Assembly: GCF_946151075.1 (NCBI RefSeq)
Contig: NZ_OX267715.1
Coordinates: 434,001-498,000 of the forward strand
Direction of reading: 5' to 3'
Length of the DNA stretch: 64,000 nt
DNA from: Neobacillus sp. Marseille-Q6967
Lineage (GTDB): Bacteria; Bacillota; Bacilli; Bacillales; Cytobacillaceae
Shown: one piece after another, positions 25,849 to 36,219 of the stretch
Numbering within the stretch: the first letter of the stretch is position 1
Layout of the letters: every line of letters starts with the position of its first letter
The notes under the pieces: generated by a model
Database searches by the model: none
Seen by the model: only the letters and a program-made list of their open reading frames with translations
What the model was told of the DNA's origin: nothing
Program-made: the position numbers and the translations under genes

Positions 25849-27324
25849 ATGGCGATAGCTGCAATTTATTTACGATTATCGAGAAATGAAGAACAATTAG
25901 ACATTGAGGAGATTTTAACAAGTCATCGAAATGCCCTTATCAAACTAGCAAATCAACATAAATTAACTTTTGACATTTATCAGGAAATTTCCAGTGGGGT
26001 TAATACTGAAAGACCTCAATTGAATTTACTGCTAAATAAATTAGATGAATACGATTATCTTTTAGTAATGGATATTGACCGGATATCCCGTGATAATGCT
26101 TATGCTGAACAAATCAAAACACTGTTAATTGCAAATGACATCAAAATTTTGACTCCCCAGGGTGCAATTGACTTAGCACTAGAGAGCAACGAAATGATGT
26201 TTAGCTTCCAGGCAATGATGGCGAATTTTGAATATAAGCAAATTCGAAAACGTCTTGGAAGAGGAAGATTAGCAGCTGCAGAGCAAGGCAAATGGGTAAT
26301 GAGCAACAAAACTCCATTAGGTTATGAAAAGGATACAAACAAAAAATTAGTGATTGTTGAAGAAGAAGCAAAAATAATTAGGTTTATTTTCGAAAAAACA
26401 CTGGAAAGATGTAGTGCAAATGAAATCGCTAAGCAGTTGGATGCACTTGGTTGGAGAAGTAGAAAAGGAAAAGTTTTAACATCTTCTCATATCTCTTCTT
26501 TCAGAAAGAATGTAGTTTATTATGGCGTAGTTCAAGCTTGTAGGCGGGTTAATGGTAGAGTAGTAGATGAGGTCTTTATAGAAAATGCCCATGAACCAAT
26601 TGTAAGTAAACAAACCTTCCTGGAAGTCCAAAAAATATTGAATGAAAACAAGCAAGGTAGCTACTTTAATAAAAGGAAAGCAACAAGGAGACTTCAAAAC
26701 CTCCTTTATTGTAATTGCTGTAAAAGAAAAAGATATATTCAATGTGATGGAAGCGGAACGGATTTTATAAAATCTTGTTCTTATAAAATTAGCAATAATA
26801 CTTGTAGGGATAGAGGACACAAATATCTGCCTGTTGAAGAATTTGTTTTACAAAAAATTAAAGAGAGAGAGGCAGACTTTGTACACGCATTAGAAAAATT
26901 GAAAGCCCTTGACACTTCTGATGAGGAGAAAAAGTTAGTTTTTCAAAGGGAATCTTTTGAAAAGCAATTGGAAAAGTATGATAAGAGACATAGGAATTTG
27001 AAAATTATGAGGATGGATGGAGAAATTACCAAAACTGAATTTCTTAAATTAAGTGAAGAAAACGATGTGCAAATAAAACAAGTTAAGCAGGAAATAGAAT
27101 TAATTGACATACAATTAGAAAATCTAAATAACACTGACAAAGAACAACAACGGTTAGAGCAAAGCCTTAAGACACTGGGGAAATTAGATATGCTTGAGCC
27201 TGAAGATTGTAATACTTTCCTTAAAACATTCATTAAGAAAATCTGGTTTTCGACCAATTCAATAGCAGATCATAATACAAAAAAGGAACCAAATGAGGTA
27301 ACTGTCGAAATAGAATGGCTCTAA
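25849..27324 (+). CDS. Large serine recombinase (integrase)
   Basis: A 491-residue site-specific recombinase. The N-terminal resolvase domain has IYLRLSRNEEQ with nucleophile Ser11 and later RISRD and GRGRLAAAEQGKWV. A Recombinase domain (about 150-270) follows, then a zinc ribbon with CNCCKRKRYIQCDG...CSYKISNNTC (about 288-320) and a coiled coil (about 340-460) that governs synapsis direction. It probably integrates and, with a directionality factor, excises this element. GGAGTG precedes ATG 25849, and the gene starts 67 bases inside attL, the usual place. No frameshift is seen, so it may be active. Confidence 0.93.
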   Translation: MAIAAIYLRLSRNEEQLDIEEILTSHRNALIKLANQHKLTFDIYQEISSGVNTERPQLNLLLNKLDEYDYLLVMDIDRISRDNAYAEQIKTLLIANDIKILTPQGAIDLALESNEMMFSFQAMMANFEYKQIRKRLGRGRLAAAEQGKWVMSNKTPLGYEKDTNKKLVIVEEEAKIIRFIFEKTLERCSANEIAKQLDALGWRSRKGKVLTSSHISSFRKNVVYYGVVQACRRVNGRVVDEVFIENAHEPIVSKQTFLEVQKILNENKQGSYFNKRKATRRLQNLLYCNCCKRKRYIQCDGSGTDFIKSCSYKISNNTCRDRGHKYLPVEEFVLQKIKEREADFVHALEKLKALDTSDEEKKLVFQRESFEKQLEKYDKRHRNLKIMRMDGEITKTEFLKLSEENDVQIKQVKQEIELIDIQLENLNNTDKEQQRLEQSLKTLGKLDMLEPEDCNTFLKTFIKKIWFSTNSIADHNTKKEPNEVTVEIEWL

Positions 27325-27613
27325 TAAGCTTCTTAAGGTGGTGGCAAGCCAGCTCATAGAAGCTGTTTTGCCAAATAACCATTGTAAGGGCGTGTCTCCG
27401 AAATCAAATACGAGTAATAATTCCTCAACCATTATACAAAACTATAATTTTACCAAATTTTCAATAATAATATTCCAGAATGAGGGATTGGGTTTGGCTA
27501 CCCTGGTAAATGGTTTTGTTAAATCAACGAATTTAGTAAATAGAATTAAATTATGTCATAATGAATTTACAATTTAAAATATTTATTTCTTAAGAAATAC
27601 AAGGAGTAGTTCA
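27325..27613. other. Gap between integrase and McrB-like gene
   Basis: A 79-codon frame at 27338-27577 has no ribosome binding site and no recognisable motif, so I do not call it a gene. The last ~60 bases are AT-rich and probably hold the promoter of the McrB-like gene, but no convincing -35/-10 pair stands out. Confidence 0.4.
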
Positions 27614-29146
27614 ATGGGAGAAAAGGTTAAAGCAGAACAGAAAAGAGAAATATTATTTACTTATTTGGAAAGCCATATGGGGGATAACGTTTTTTTATAT
27701 TTTAAAAAAAATAAGAATTTAAAGTTTCAAACCCGAATTATTGATAAAGTACCTAAAGTTTTTTTAGATAAAGATCAGATTAAATACTTTGGAGATTTTG
27801 ATTACACAGAAAAAATAAATCGACTTAGAGACAACAGGGAAAAGAATTATTTTAAAAATAAATACAATGAGCTTAAAAAGTTAATAAAATCAAATGTAGG
27901 CATCGACCTACAAACAATAATAATTGGCTATCTTGGTCTTTATACTTCAAATCGTGAAACCGTTAGGTATAATGCTCACGATAACATGTCTTTTAGTGTT
28001 GCTGAATTAAATAATATAAGTGAAGAATTATCAAAGGGGTTACAAGATTTTAATAATGAATTTATAACAATAAACGAACTTGCTAATAAATTTTATAGTA
28101 ACGACGACGAAGATGAACAAACAGATGAAAATGATTCTGATGAATCCGATACTGAAACTAATACTGACATAAGTCTTAATGACTCAAGGAATGTCATTTT
28201 TTTTGGTCCACCGGGAACTGGGAAAAGTTATAAAATTAAGGCAAATGCAAAAAATATTCAAGTTAACGAAAAAGATATAATTCGGGTAACTTTCCATCCA
28301 GAATATTCTTATTATGACTTTGTTGGACAATACAAGCCTGTAGTTGGTTATGAATTACTAAAAGATATATCTATAGAAGATTTTTTTGGAAATATTATTG
28401 AAAAAAAACCGTTTGTATACTATGGATTTGTGCCTGGCCCTTTTACTAAGGCAATAATAAAAGCACTTAGTAAGAAAGATAATGTACTTTTAGTAATCGA
28501 AGAAATTAACAGAGGAAATTGTGCTGCAATATTTGGCGATATATTTCAGTTGTTAGATAGAGTTGCTGATATTAGTTCTAATAACTATGGAGATTCCGAA
28601 TATCAAATTGATATTCCTATTGAAATGAAAGAATACATAAAACATATGGTGAATTGGTCAGAACAAAATTGGAACGAACGTTTTCCTCAGGGATTCTTTA
28701 TTCCATCAAATTTATTTCTCTACGCAACCATGAATACATCGGATCAGTCCTTATTTCCAATGGATTCTGCATTTAAAAGACGTTGGTCAATGGAATACAT
28801 AAATATAAATTATGAACAACAAGAATTACATAATATGGCACTACCATCTCCTTATAATAATATTAAATGGTTGGACTTTATTAAAGTTATAAATAAAAAA
28901 ATTGTAACTTTTACTGAGAGTGACGATAAGCAAATTGGACAATGGTTTGTTGAAGGCATTGATGATGAAATTACTGAGAGAGAGTTTAGAGGGAAATTAA
29001 TATCCTATTTATGGTTTGATGTATTTAGACATGAGCCAAGTTGGATTTTTAGGGATGAAATTAAGACTTATGATGACTTTAGGTTATATTTTGAAAAGGG
29101 CATATTTAATGAAGAAATACAGAAGGAATTAGAGAAAGATGAGTGA
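27614..29146 (+). CDS. McrB-like AAA+ ATPase/GTPase of a type IV-like restriction system
   Basis: A 510-residue protein. The N-terminal ~170 residues should hold the DNA-recognition part, followed by an acidic linker (about 165-190, rich in D/E). The motor has Walker A FFGPPGTGKS (about 196-205), Walker B VLLVIEEINRGNCA (about 292-305) and the McrB/dynein-family MNTSDQSLFPMDSAFKRRW. McrB motors translocate DNA and drive the paired nuclease McrC; they usually target modified DNA. AAGGAG precedes ATG 27614. It overlaps the next gene by 8 bases. The recognised base modification or site cannot be read from the sequence. Confidence 0.85.
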   Translation: MGEKVKAEQKREILFTYLESHMGDNVFLYFKKNKNLKFQTRIIDKVPKVFLDKDQIKYFGDFDYTEKINRLRDNREKNYFKNKYNELKKLIKSNVGIDLQTIIIGYLGLYTSNRETVRYNAHDNMSFSVAELNNISEELSKGLQDFNNEFITINELANKFYSNDDEDEQTDENDSDESDTETNTDISLNDSRNVIFFGPPGTGKSYKIKANAKNIQVNEKDIIRVTFHPEYSYYDFVGQYKPVVGYELLKDISIEDFFGNIIEKKPFVYYGFVPGPFTKAIIKALSKKDNVLLVIEEINRGNCAAIFGDIFQLLDRVADISSNNYGDSEYQIDIPIEMKEYIKHMVNWSEQNWNERFPQGFFIPSNLFLYATMNTSDQSLFPMDSAFKRRWSMEYININYEQQELHNMALPSPYNNIKWLDFIKVINKKIVTFTESDDKQIGQWFVEGIDDEITEREFRGKLISYLWFDVFRHEPSWIFRDEIKTYDDFRLYFEKGIFNEEIQKELEKDE

Positions 29147-30425
29147 ACAAATAAGTTCAGAGAATGAAAGTAAAATTGGATTTTTTATTGAAAACAATTC
29201 CAGGATTAAGCTAATTCTCCCTAAATTTCTTCAAAAAGCAACTAGTACTAGAGAAGTTAATGAAATCGTTCAATTTTATAATGTGTTAAAAAAATATCAA
29301 AAAGAAAATAATTTTCAATTAACTATACAAGAGGAAGGTTTTTTTAATACATCAAGAGAAGGTTTTTATCAACAAAATAAATATGAATTCTCGGTTATTG
29401 AGCTGTATTTTTCATTAATTGAGGATTACATTGAAAACGGGTTATTGTTTTTTAGAAAACGAAATATTAACAATAAACCAAAAGGATCGATAAACTGGAA
29501 TAAGACTATTCAAAGTAGCGCAGAAATAATTTCATCAAATACAATTTTATATAGAGAGTTTTACTTTAATAATATAAAAAATAATATCGAACATCCTGTA
29601 ACGTTATTGCATGTTTTAACCTTACTTAAAATATCAAGTACACTGAATATTAAAATAAATTTACCTATAGAATTAACGTATTTAAAGAAATCGAAAACTA
29701 ATCAAGATATTAGATTAATCAGGACCTTACTTAAAAAATATAAAGGAGAGATGTTTTCCGATAGGGAGAGGAAAATATTCTCTATTTTGGAACAGTTATA
29801 TTTAGAAGTAAATAAAATACGTTTTATAACAAAGAACGGTCCTCACTTAGTCTATGCCGAAAAGTTTGATTTCATTTGGGAAAGAATGTTAAAGGTTGCA
29901 CTATTTGATGAATATTATAATTTAAAGAAAGAAATCCCTAATGGTAAATACCAGTTAATAGAAAATGAAGATGCTGAGCCTACCATATTTAATGGAATGG
30001 CACCGAGGCCAGATATCTTAATAAGGGAACAATACAGTTCTAATGATTATTTACTTATATTGGATGCAAAGAACTATGTTCCAGATTATATTAATAAAAA
30101 AGGAATGCCAGGAACAAAAGATATAATTAAGCAGATTTTTTATAAATTCCTTTTTAGTAGACAATTCAATATTAATAACAAATATAGTTGTGAAAATATA
30201 GTTAATGCTTTTTTATTTCCCACCGTTTTAGATGATGGATCCATAATAAAATTTATGGGAAAGCATAGATTTGATGATCCTTTCTATAATAAAAATTCAA
30301 TTGGAAATATATTATGTTTTAAAGTTGATTTTAACGAATTAAGAAAACATTATCTATATCCTAATAGAAAATATAAAGAGCAAATAACAAAATATATATT
30401 AACTACATTTGTTAATTTAGAATAA
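29139..30425 (+). CDS. McrC/LlaJI-like restriction endonuclease subunit
   Basis: A 428-residue partner of the McrB-like protein. Most of the protein is helical and unfamiliar; near residues 287-310 the pattern PRPDILIRE...YLLILDAKNY is a PD-(D/E)xK nuclease core (Asp of PD, then D-x-K). This places it with the LlaJI/McrC group of nuclease subunits that act with an AAA+ motor. The start lies inside the end of the motor gene (ATG 29139), showing coupling. A strong terminator closes the two-gene unit. McrC proper or LlaJI-type cannot be decided without a search. Confidence 0.8.
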   Translation: MSEQISSENESKIGFFIENNSRIKLILPKFLQKATSTREVNEIVQFYNVLKKYQKENNFQLTIQEEGFFNTSREGFYQQNKYEFSVIELYFSLIEDYIENGLLFFRKRNINNKPKGSINWNKTIQSSAEIISSNTILYREFYFNNIKNNIEHPVTLLHVLTLLKISSTLNIKINLPIELTYLKKSKTNQDIRLIRTLLKKYKGEMFSDRERKIFSILEQLYLEVNKIRFITKNGPHLVYAEKFDFIWERMLKVALFDEYYNLKKEIPNGKYQLIENEDAEPTIFNGMAPRPDILIREQYSSNDYLLILDAKNYVPDYINKKGMPGTKDIIKQIFYKFLFSRQFNINNKYSCENIVNAFLFPTVLDDGSIIKFMGKHRFDDPFYNKNSIGNILCFKVDFNELRKHYLYPNRKYKEQITKYILTTFVNLE

Positions 30426-30431
30426 TCTTTT

Positions 30432-30461
30432 AACCCGTAGAGAGACATCTCTACGGGTTTT
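30432..30461 (+). terminator. Terminator after the McrBC-like pair
   Basis: AACCCGTAGAG and CTCTACGGGTT form a perfect 11-bp stem around AGACAT, followed by TTT. Confidence 0.9.
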
Positions 30462-30716
30462 GATTCAAAAAGTTCATTCAGAGTAGCAATGGAGAAGTTG
30501 TTCTTAGGTAATTGTTGCAAAATTATAATTGGACATTTTGGGTCATTTAAATCTTTTTGAAAGTTAAAGTAATACATTACAACTGTTTTTTGTTAAAATT
30601 GAATTAGAGAATAGGCGTATGTATAGGGACAGATGTCCTATTACTGGATGAAAATAGGAATTAAGTCATTAATTTTAGTTTGAATTAATAAAAAATTAAA
30701 AAGGAATGATATTTTA

Positions 30717-31229
30717 ATGCTACAAAGAGATAAGATTAACTTGCTTATCCTTCGCGTATGTGTAGGATATTTAGGGGAATTGCAGCAACATAAATGGTGG
30801 ACAAGTTCTTTCTATTCAAACACTAGCACAGCATTTTTAATACATGTTTTTGGAAAAACATCTCCAATGACTCAATATTACGGAGTGAGAAGTGCGGCAG
30901 CAATAATACACGATGAAGTTATAGGTATTGGAGAAGGAGTTTTCCATCTTTTTAGGTTGCCAGAGGTCATTGAAAGAGAATTTCACGAGTTGTTAAATGA
31001 ATCAACCATTGTTGAACGCTTAAATAATTATACACAAAACACCGAAGTAGCTATGGATTATCTTGAATCTATATCAGGAAAATCGAAAGACAATACTATT
31101 GGACCTATTCGAATTGGAAAAACAGATGATATTGAAAATGCCTCCACCTGGTCTAACGCAGCCCAATATTATCTTAGGGCATTTAAAGAAGGCACCAAGA
31201 TATTTCCATATGTTACGGAGGGCAAATAG
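30717..31229 (+). CDS. brxE: BrxE-family BREX protein
   Basis: A 170-residue protein resembling BrxE: an opening LRVCVGYLGELQQHKWW, then FGKTSPMTQYYGVRSAAAIIHDE and VFHLFRLPEVIEREFHELL. BrxE is best known from type 6 BREX loci, where it sits first; here it also stands first, 2 bases before brxA. AAGGA precedes the ATG. The 290-base gap upstream should contain the operon promoter, though no strong one is seen. Its biochemical role is unknown. The family call rests on remembered sequence features and is moderately sure. Confidence 0.7.
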   Translation: MLQRDKINLLILRVCVGYLGELQQHKWWTSSFYSNTSTAFLIHVFGKTSPMTQYYGVRSAAAIIHDEVIGIGEGVFHLFRLPEVIEREFHELLNESTIVERLNNYTQNTEVAMDYLESISGKSKDNTIGPIRIGKTDDIENASTWSNAAQYYLRAFKEGTKIFPYVTEGK

Positions 31230-31231
31230 AA

Positions 31232-32014
31232 GTGAGTAAATTGTACACAACCCAATTACAAGCGGGACTTGGTTTAATCGAAGAAACAAAATTGTTATTT
31301 TCTATTTGGGAAGAAGGAATGACAACCTCTGATCTATATCAAAAGGCACTTAACTCTGGATATTTTCCCAATGTTTCAGCACGCCGCTTGAGAAATATTG
31401 TGGCAGAATGTTTTGCTCCTCGATTTTTAACAAATGGGGATTTTCCTGCTTTACTTATCAAGAAGCTTATTTATAGTTTATCAACTACAGAGTTAAATCA
31501 AATTTTATTTCTATATACTTCAAGGGCAAATAAAATATTTGCAGATTATGTAATACAAGTTTATTGGGATTATTATTCAAGCGGTCATGAAAGTATAAGC
31601 ACCGAAGTGGCAAAAGAATTTGTAATTAGAGCAAACGAAGAGGGAAAAACGGCTAATTATTGGTCGGAAACCACTATTCGAAGAATAGCTGCTTATCTGA
31701 ATGGTTGCTGTGGTGATTTTGGCTTGCTAGAAAGTGGAAGGAAAAGCAACCGTAAAATAAGAGGCTTCCGTATCGAGCCTAAAATAATTGCATTTCTTGC
31801 CTACGATTTGCATTTTTCCGGATTTGGAGATAATGCAGTGATCTCACATTCTGATTGGGCCATGTTTGGTCTACAAAAAGATGATGTTAGGGATGAACTG
31901 AAAAGATTATCTCTAAAAGGTTATTTTATCATTCAATCAGCTGGTGATATCACTCACTTAAGCTGGAATTTTAAAACATGGGAGGAATTGTTGGATGTCA
32001 TCATTAAAGACTGA
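31232..32014 (+). CDS. brxA: BREX protein BrxA (DUF1819)
   Basis: A 260-residue protein with the DUF1819 pattern: QLQAGLGLIEETKLLFSIWEEGM, then ARRLRNIVAECFAPRFL and a winged-helix-like C-terminal half. BrxA is a small DNA-binding BREX protein, structurally related to NusB-like folds. GGAGGG precedes GTG 31232. Its last 20 bases overlap brxB. It is the second gene of an uninterrupted BREX operon. Confidence 0.9.
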   Translation: MSKLYTTQLQAGLGLIEETKLLFSIWEEGMTTSDLYQKALNSGYFPNVSARRLRNIVAECFAPRFLTNGDFPALLIKKLIYSLSTTELNQILFLYTSRANKIFADYVIQVYWDYYSSGHESISTEVAKEFVIRANEEGKTANYWSETTIRRIAAYLNGCCGDFGLLESGRKSNRKIRGFRIEPKIIAFLAYDLHFSGFGDNAVISHSDWAMFGLQKDDVRDELKRLSLKGYFIIQSAGDITHLSWNFKTWEELLDVIIKD

Positions 32015-32567
32015 TTTCAATGAGTTATTTGAACGAATCCGGCATGGGCGGGAATTTGGTCATGCTAGTTTTGAGCCCATATATTATTTAATTTTCTCAC
32101 CAACACAGATTGTAGATGTAAAAAGGCATATGCCAGCATGGGTGTCAAAACTTCAAAACGAAGGATGGACTGTTCATATTTTCTCTATTGCTAAAAATGT
32201 CCTCGAAATACTAGAGAATGTTCCTATACGAAAGATTTGGTTGACAGCAGATGGCCGTTCACCTACAGATTGGGATAGAACCAATCAAGCTCTTGCGAAT
32301 GCACTTAGCAATGGCGCATTGCAGGCTCGACTTGAAGCGAAGATGTTAGAGATTCAAAGTGACAAGAACACAGTTCTTATGGTAACGGACTTGGAGGCTC
32401 TTCACCCATATATGCGTATAGGGGCAATTGAGAGTGGATTACAAGGTAAAATCAAAGTTCCAACAGTCTTTTTTTATCCTGGGGAAAGAACAGGAAAAAC
32501 ACGACTGAAATTTCTTGGCTTTTACCCTGAGGATGGTAATTATCGCTCGGTTCATGTAGGCGGATAA
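31995..32567 (+). CDS. brxB: BREX protein BrxB (DUF1788)
   Basis: A 190-residue DUF1788 protein: YLIFSPTQIVDVKRHMPAWVSKLQNEGW, VLMVTDLEALHPYMRIGAIE and VPTVFFYPGERTGKTRLKFLGFYPEDGNYRSVHVGG are hallmark segments. It is a core BREX component that probably bridges BrxC and PglZ; no catalytic role is known. GGGAGGA, inside brxA, precedes ATG 31995. Confidence 0.92.
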   Translation: MSSLKTDFNELFERIRHGREFGHASFEPIYYLIFSPTQIVDVKRHMPAWVSKLQNEGWTVHIFSIAKNVLEILENVPIRKIWLTADGRSPTDWDRTNQALANALSNGALQARLEAKMLEIQSDKNTVLMVTDLEALHPYMRIGAIESGLQGKIKVPTVFFYPGERTGKTRLKFLGFYPEDGNYRSVHVGG

Positions 32568-32590
32568 TATTTTATTAAGGATGAGTGTAA

Positions 32591-35500
32591 ATGCAGATAA
32601 TAAAAAATATTTTTGATAAAAATAAAGATATTTATAGAAATATTGAAAAAGTTATTACATATGGAGCATCTCAAGAAAAGTTGCTAAAATCGGAAATCTC
32701 TGAATATGTAGTAACTGAAAGCATAGAGGATCAGTTTGAAAACCTTCTTACAAAGATGCAAACCGCAATGGATAATGGCAATGGAAATGAAGTTGGAGTT
32801 TGGGTTTCTGGATTCTATGGTTCCGGAAAAAGCTCTTTTACAAAATATTTGGGCCTAGCGTTTGATGAGCAAGTAAAAGTTGATGGATTACCTTTTCTTC
32901 AACATCTGCAAAATAGACTTCATAAAGCACAAACCAAGGCCCTTCTTAACAATATTACTAAAAGGTACCCTGCAGCAGTAGTTCTTTTAGATTTAGCAAG
33001 TGAAATGCTTGCTGGAGCCACTATGGAGGACGTATCAACTGTTCTTTATTATAAAGTGCTCCAATGGGCTGGATACTCTCAAAATTTAAAAGTAGCAGCC
33101 TTAGAAAGAAAGCTAAAAAAAGAGGGGAGATATCAAGAATTCTTACAAAAAATTGAATCTGTTCTCGGTGTCGAATGGAACACTGTTCAAAATGACCCAC
33201 TTGTGGTCGATAGTCTTATCCCAGAGATTGCACATGAAATGTATCCAGCACTATTTAAAACTCCCGTAGCGTTCACCACAACAACCAGTGACATAATTAG
33301 ATTCGAAAACGAACGTGTTAAAGAGATGTTTGATATTGTTAGAGAAACAACTGGCAAAGAGTACATTGTTTTCATAATTGATGAGGTTGGTCAATATGTT
33401 GGTTCTCGACAAAATCTAATACTTAACCTTGATGGTCTGGCTAAAAACTTTAAAAATATCGGTGAAGGAAAGGTATGGATTATTGGCACTGCACAGCAGA
33501 CCTTAACCGAAGATGCGCCCAATGCTGCATTAAATTCAACAGAATTGTATAAGCTGAAGGACAGATTTCCAATTCAAATTGCATTAGAATCAAGTGATAT
33601 AAAGGAGATATGCTATAGACGACTTTTAGGAAAATCACCTGAAGGCGAAAAAATAATCGAGGGGCTATTCGATAAACATGGACAGGAATTGCGTTTTAAT
33701 ACAAAGCTCCAGGATGCAAGATATTATGATTCAGAACTAACTAAAGAATTATTTGTTAATCTTTATCCGTTTTTACCTGCCCATTTTGATATACTCCTTC
33801 ATCTTCTTGGTGCATTAGCAAAATCTACCGGTGGAATAGGTTTGAGGTCTGCTATAAAGGTGATTCAAGACATTCTTATTGAGGGTGTAGAACAACAATT
33901 GCCCATTGCTGAGCAACCAGTAGGTTGGATAGCTACCACTGTGACATTGTATGACGCGCTTGAAAAAGATATTAAAAGGGCATTTCCATCACTATACCAT
34001 TCCGTTGAAAAAGTTCTAATACGTTTCCCTGAGTCATCGGTACATCAAGGCGTAGCTAAAACTGTTGCTATATTACAGATTCTGAGTAATTTGCCGGTGA
34101 CAGCGCAAAATGTTGCAAGCTTGATGCACTCAGGCATAAATCTGCCATCTCAAAGAGGAATTGTAGAAAGAGCAGTAGCAGATTTAATATCTGACTCTAT
34201 TGTTCCTTTTGGTGAGCATGAAGGTAATCTTCGTTTTTTTAGTGAAAAGTTAAATGATATCGAACAAGATCGTGCAAGAATTCCACTAAGATCGGTTGAA
34301 ACAAGTCGAATTTTAAATGAATCTATAAGGGAAGTATTCAGTCCTTTGCCATCCGTTCGTTTGTTTGACAATTTTTCTGTAACTTCAGGGTTAAAGGTGC
34401 AGACCCAAAATAAACTTACTAACTTGGCCGGAGACCGTGATCCAATACAAACTATTATCGAATTTTCAGATTCTGGAGATTATGAGACCGTTAAAACTCG
34501 CTTAGTTGATGAATCACGATCTCGGAATTCTCAAAGTCAAATCTTTCTTTTAGGTCGAAAGTCAAAGGAAATTGATCATTACATAGGAGAGATTTATCGT
34601 TGCAATGAGATATGTAAGGATTATAGAAATGAGCCCGATCAGGAAATAAAGGATTACTGCAAGGCCCAGAGCAATCTCGCGGCAAAATGGACTGTCGAAC
34701 TTCAAAATCTGGTTAAGAAATCTCTTTATAGGGGTTCGCTCATTTTTAGAGGCCAAGTTACTTCGGTTGACAGTCTTGGCCAAGATGTTCTAAGTGCTTG
34801 TAAAAAAAGCTTGATTGAAGCAGCTACACAAATTTTTAATCGGTATTCTGAAGCTCCAGTTAGAGCAGAAACTGCACTAGCAGAAAAATTCTTGCGTGTG
34901 GGTAGTCTTAATGCAGTAACCTCTCAGATTGATCCGCTAGGATTGGTTCAAGTAAATAAGGGAAAACCTTCAATCAGAAATGACCATAAAGCATTAATTA
35001 GTATAAAAGATTATGTAGAGAAAAACGGAAATGTTGAAGGGAAGCGTTTAACAGAACATTTTACTGGTGCCCCATTTGGTTGGTCCCAAGATACATTGCG
35101 TTATTTAGTTGCCGCTCTTTTAGTTGCGGGTGAAATAAAGCTAAGGGTATCAGGCCGTGAAATTACTGTAAATGGACAGAACGCAATCGAATCACTGAAG
35201 ACAAATAATACTTTTAAAACGGTAGGGGTTGCTTTAAGAGGAGAGAAGCCATCTAATGAGATTTTATTACGTGCAGCGGAACGACTTACTAAATTAATTG
35301 GCGATTTTGTAGTTCCATTAGAAGATGAAATAAGTAAGGCAGCTTCGAAGTACTTACCACAGTATCAATCACGATTTGCTTCAATGGGTGAGAAGCTAAA
35401 ATCGCTTGAACTTCCTGGGGCAGACCGAATTCAAACAGCTAATGATGAAATTACTGGGATACTTCTTACTGATGCATCTGACGCTCCACAACGACTTGGA

Positions 35501-36214
35501 AGTGAGAAGTCCATATTATTTGATAATTTAGAATGGGCTAGGGAAGTGAATAAAGCATTTAACCAAGGCCTTGAAAATACCATCATTAGTATTAAAAAGC
35601 ATATTAGAGAAATAATGGACTTACCTGAGTCTGGAGTTCTTAGAAAATTAAAAAACGATCTAGATGAAACAATTATAGCGGTAAAAGAACGCCTTGATAA
35701 ATATGATTTTTATAAATACACCACGGATTTAAATAACTTTTTGACTAATATTAAAGTGCAGGTAAGGGACGCTGCTCAGCAAATAAGTACGGAACAAAAT
35801 AATCGAATTAAAGACGCTAAGTTAGATCTTAAAAATATTTCAGAATGGATAGAGCTGACTGCAGAGGAACAATCTACAATGTTAAACCAGGTGGAATGTC
35901 TTCAGATTGAAGCGACATTTGATATATTTGGTCTTAAGAAGTTCATGAACCAAGAATATGTAATTAATTCAATGGTAAATGAGTTAAAAGAAAAAATAAA
36001 ACGCCTTGGCCAACAAAGACACTTGCAACGTGTCGAAGCTGAAAAAGAAAGAGCTCGAAGTGAAGGGAAAGAAAAATTTACTGAGGCTTTTAAAATACCA
36101 TCTGCTTTAACAGCTACAGATCAATTAGATGATCTTATTTTGAGGTTACAAGAGTTGAAAAAGCAATTGACATACTATAACAAAATAGAGATTTCATTGA
36201 AAATAGAGGAATGA
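32591..36214 (+). CDS. brxC: BREX P-loop ATPase BrxC
   Basis: A 1207-residue ATPase. Walker A GFYGSGKSS lies at residues 74-82 and a Walker B-like IVFIIDEVGQYVG near residue 260, in the DUF6079/PglY-like architecture. The C-terminal 300 residues are predicted coiled coil (many K/E/L heptads, as in LDDLILRLQELKKQLTYY). BrxC is needed both for host methylation and for phage blocking. It follows brxB by 23 bases and precedes pglX by 5. No frameshift is seen. Confidence 0.93.
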   Translation: MQIIKNIFDKNKDIYRNIEKVITYGASQEKLLKSEISEYVVTESIEDQFENLLTKMQTAMDNGNGNEVGVWVSGFYGSGKSSFTKYLGLAFDEQVKVDGLPFLQHLQNRLHKAQTKALLNNITKRYPAAVVLLDLASEMLAGATMEDVSTVLYYKVLQWAGYSQNLKVAALERKLKKEGRYQEFLQKIESVLGVEWNTVQNDPLVVDSLIPEIAHEMYPALFKTPVAFTTTTSDIIRFENERVKEMFDIVRETTGKEYIVFIIDEVGQYVGSRQNLILNLDGLAKNFKNIGEGKVWIIGTAQQTLTEDAPNAALNSTELYKLKDRFPIQIALESSDIKEICYRRLLGKSPEGEKIIEGLFDKHGQELRFNTKLQDARYYDSELTKELFVNLYPFLPAHFDILLHLLGALAKSTGGIGLRSAIKVIQDILIEGVEQQLPIAEQPVGWIATTVTLYDALEKDIKRAFPSLYHSVEKVLIRFPESSVHQGVAKTVAILQILSNLPVTAQNVASLMHSGINLPSQRGIVERAVADLISDSIVPFGEHEGNLRFFSEKLNDIEQDRARIPLRSVETSRILNESIREVFSPLPSVRLFDNFSVTSGLKVQTQNKLTNLAGDRDPIQTIIEFSDSGDYETVKTRLVDESRSRNSQSQIFLLGRKSKEIDHYIGEIYRCNEICKDYRNEPDQEIKDYCKAQSNLAAKWTVELQNLVKKSLYRGSLIFRGQVTSVDSLGQDVLSACKKSLIEAATQIFNRYSEAPVRAETALAEKFLRVGSLNAVTSQIDPLGLVQVNKGKPSIRNDHKALISIKDYVEKNGNVEGKRLTEHFTGAPFGWSQDTLRYLVAALLVAGEIKLRVSGREITVNGQNAIESLKTNNTFKTVGVALRGEKPSNEILLRAAERLTKLIGDFVVPLEDEISKAASKYLPQYQSRFASMGEKLKSLELPGADRIQTANDEITGILLTDASDAPQRLGSEKSILFDNLEWAREVNKAFNQGLENTIISIKKHIREIMDLPESGVLRKLKNDLDETIIAVKERLDKYDFYKYTTDLNNFLTNIKVQVRDAAQQISTEQNNRIKDAKLDLKNISEWIELTAEEQSTMLNQVECLQIEATFDIFGLKKFMNQEYVINSMVNELKEKIKRLGQQRHLQRVEAEKERARSEGKEKFTEAFKIPSALTATDQLDDLILRLQELKKQLTYYNKIEISLKIEE

Positions 36215-36219
36215 TTTAA

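Noticed and set aside
27338-27577. 79-codon frame after the integrase
   Set aside because: No ribosome binding site, no motif, and AT-rich non-coding composition.
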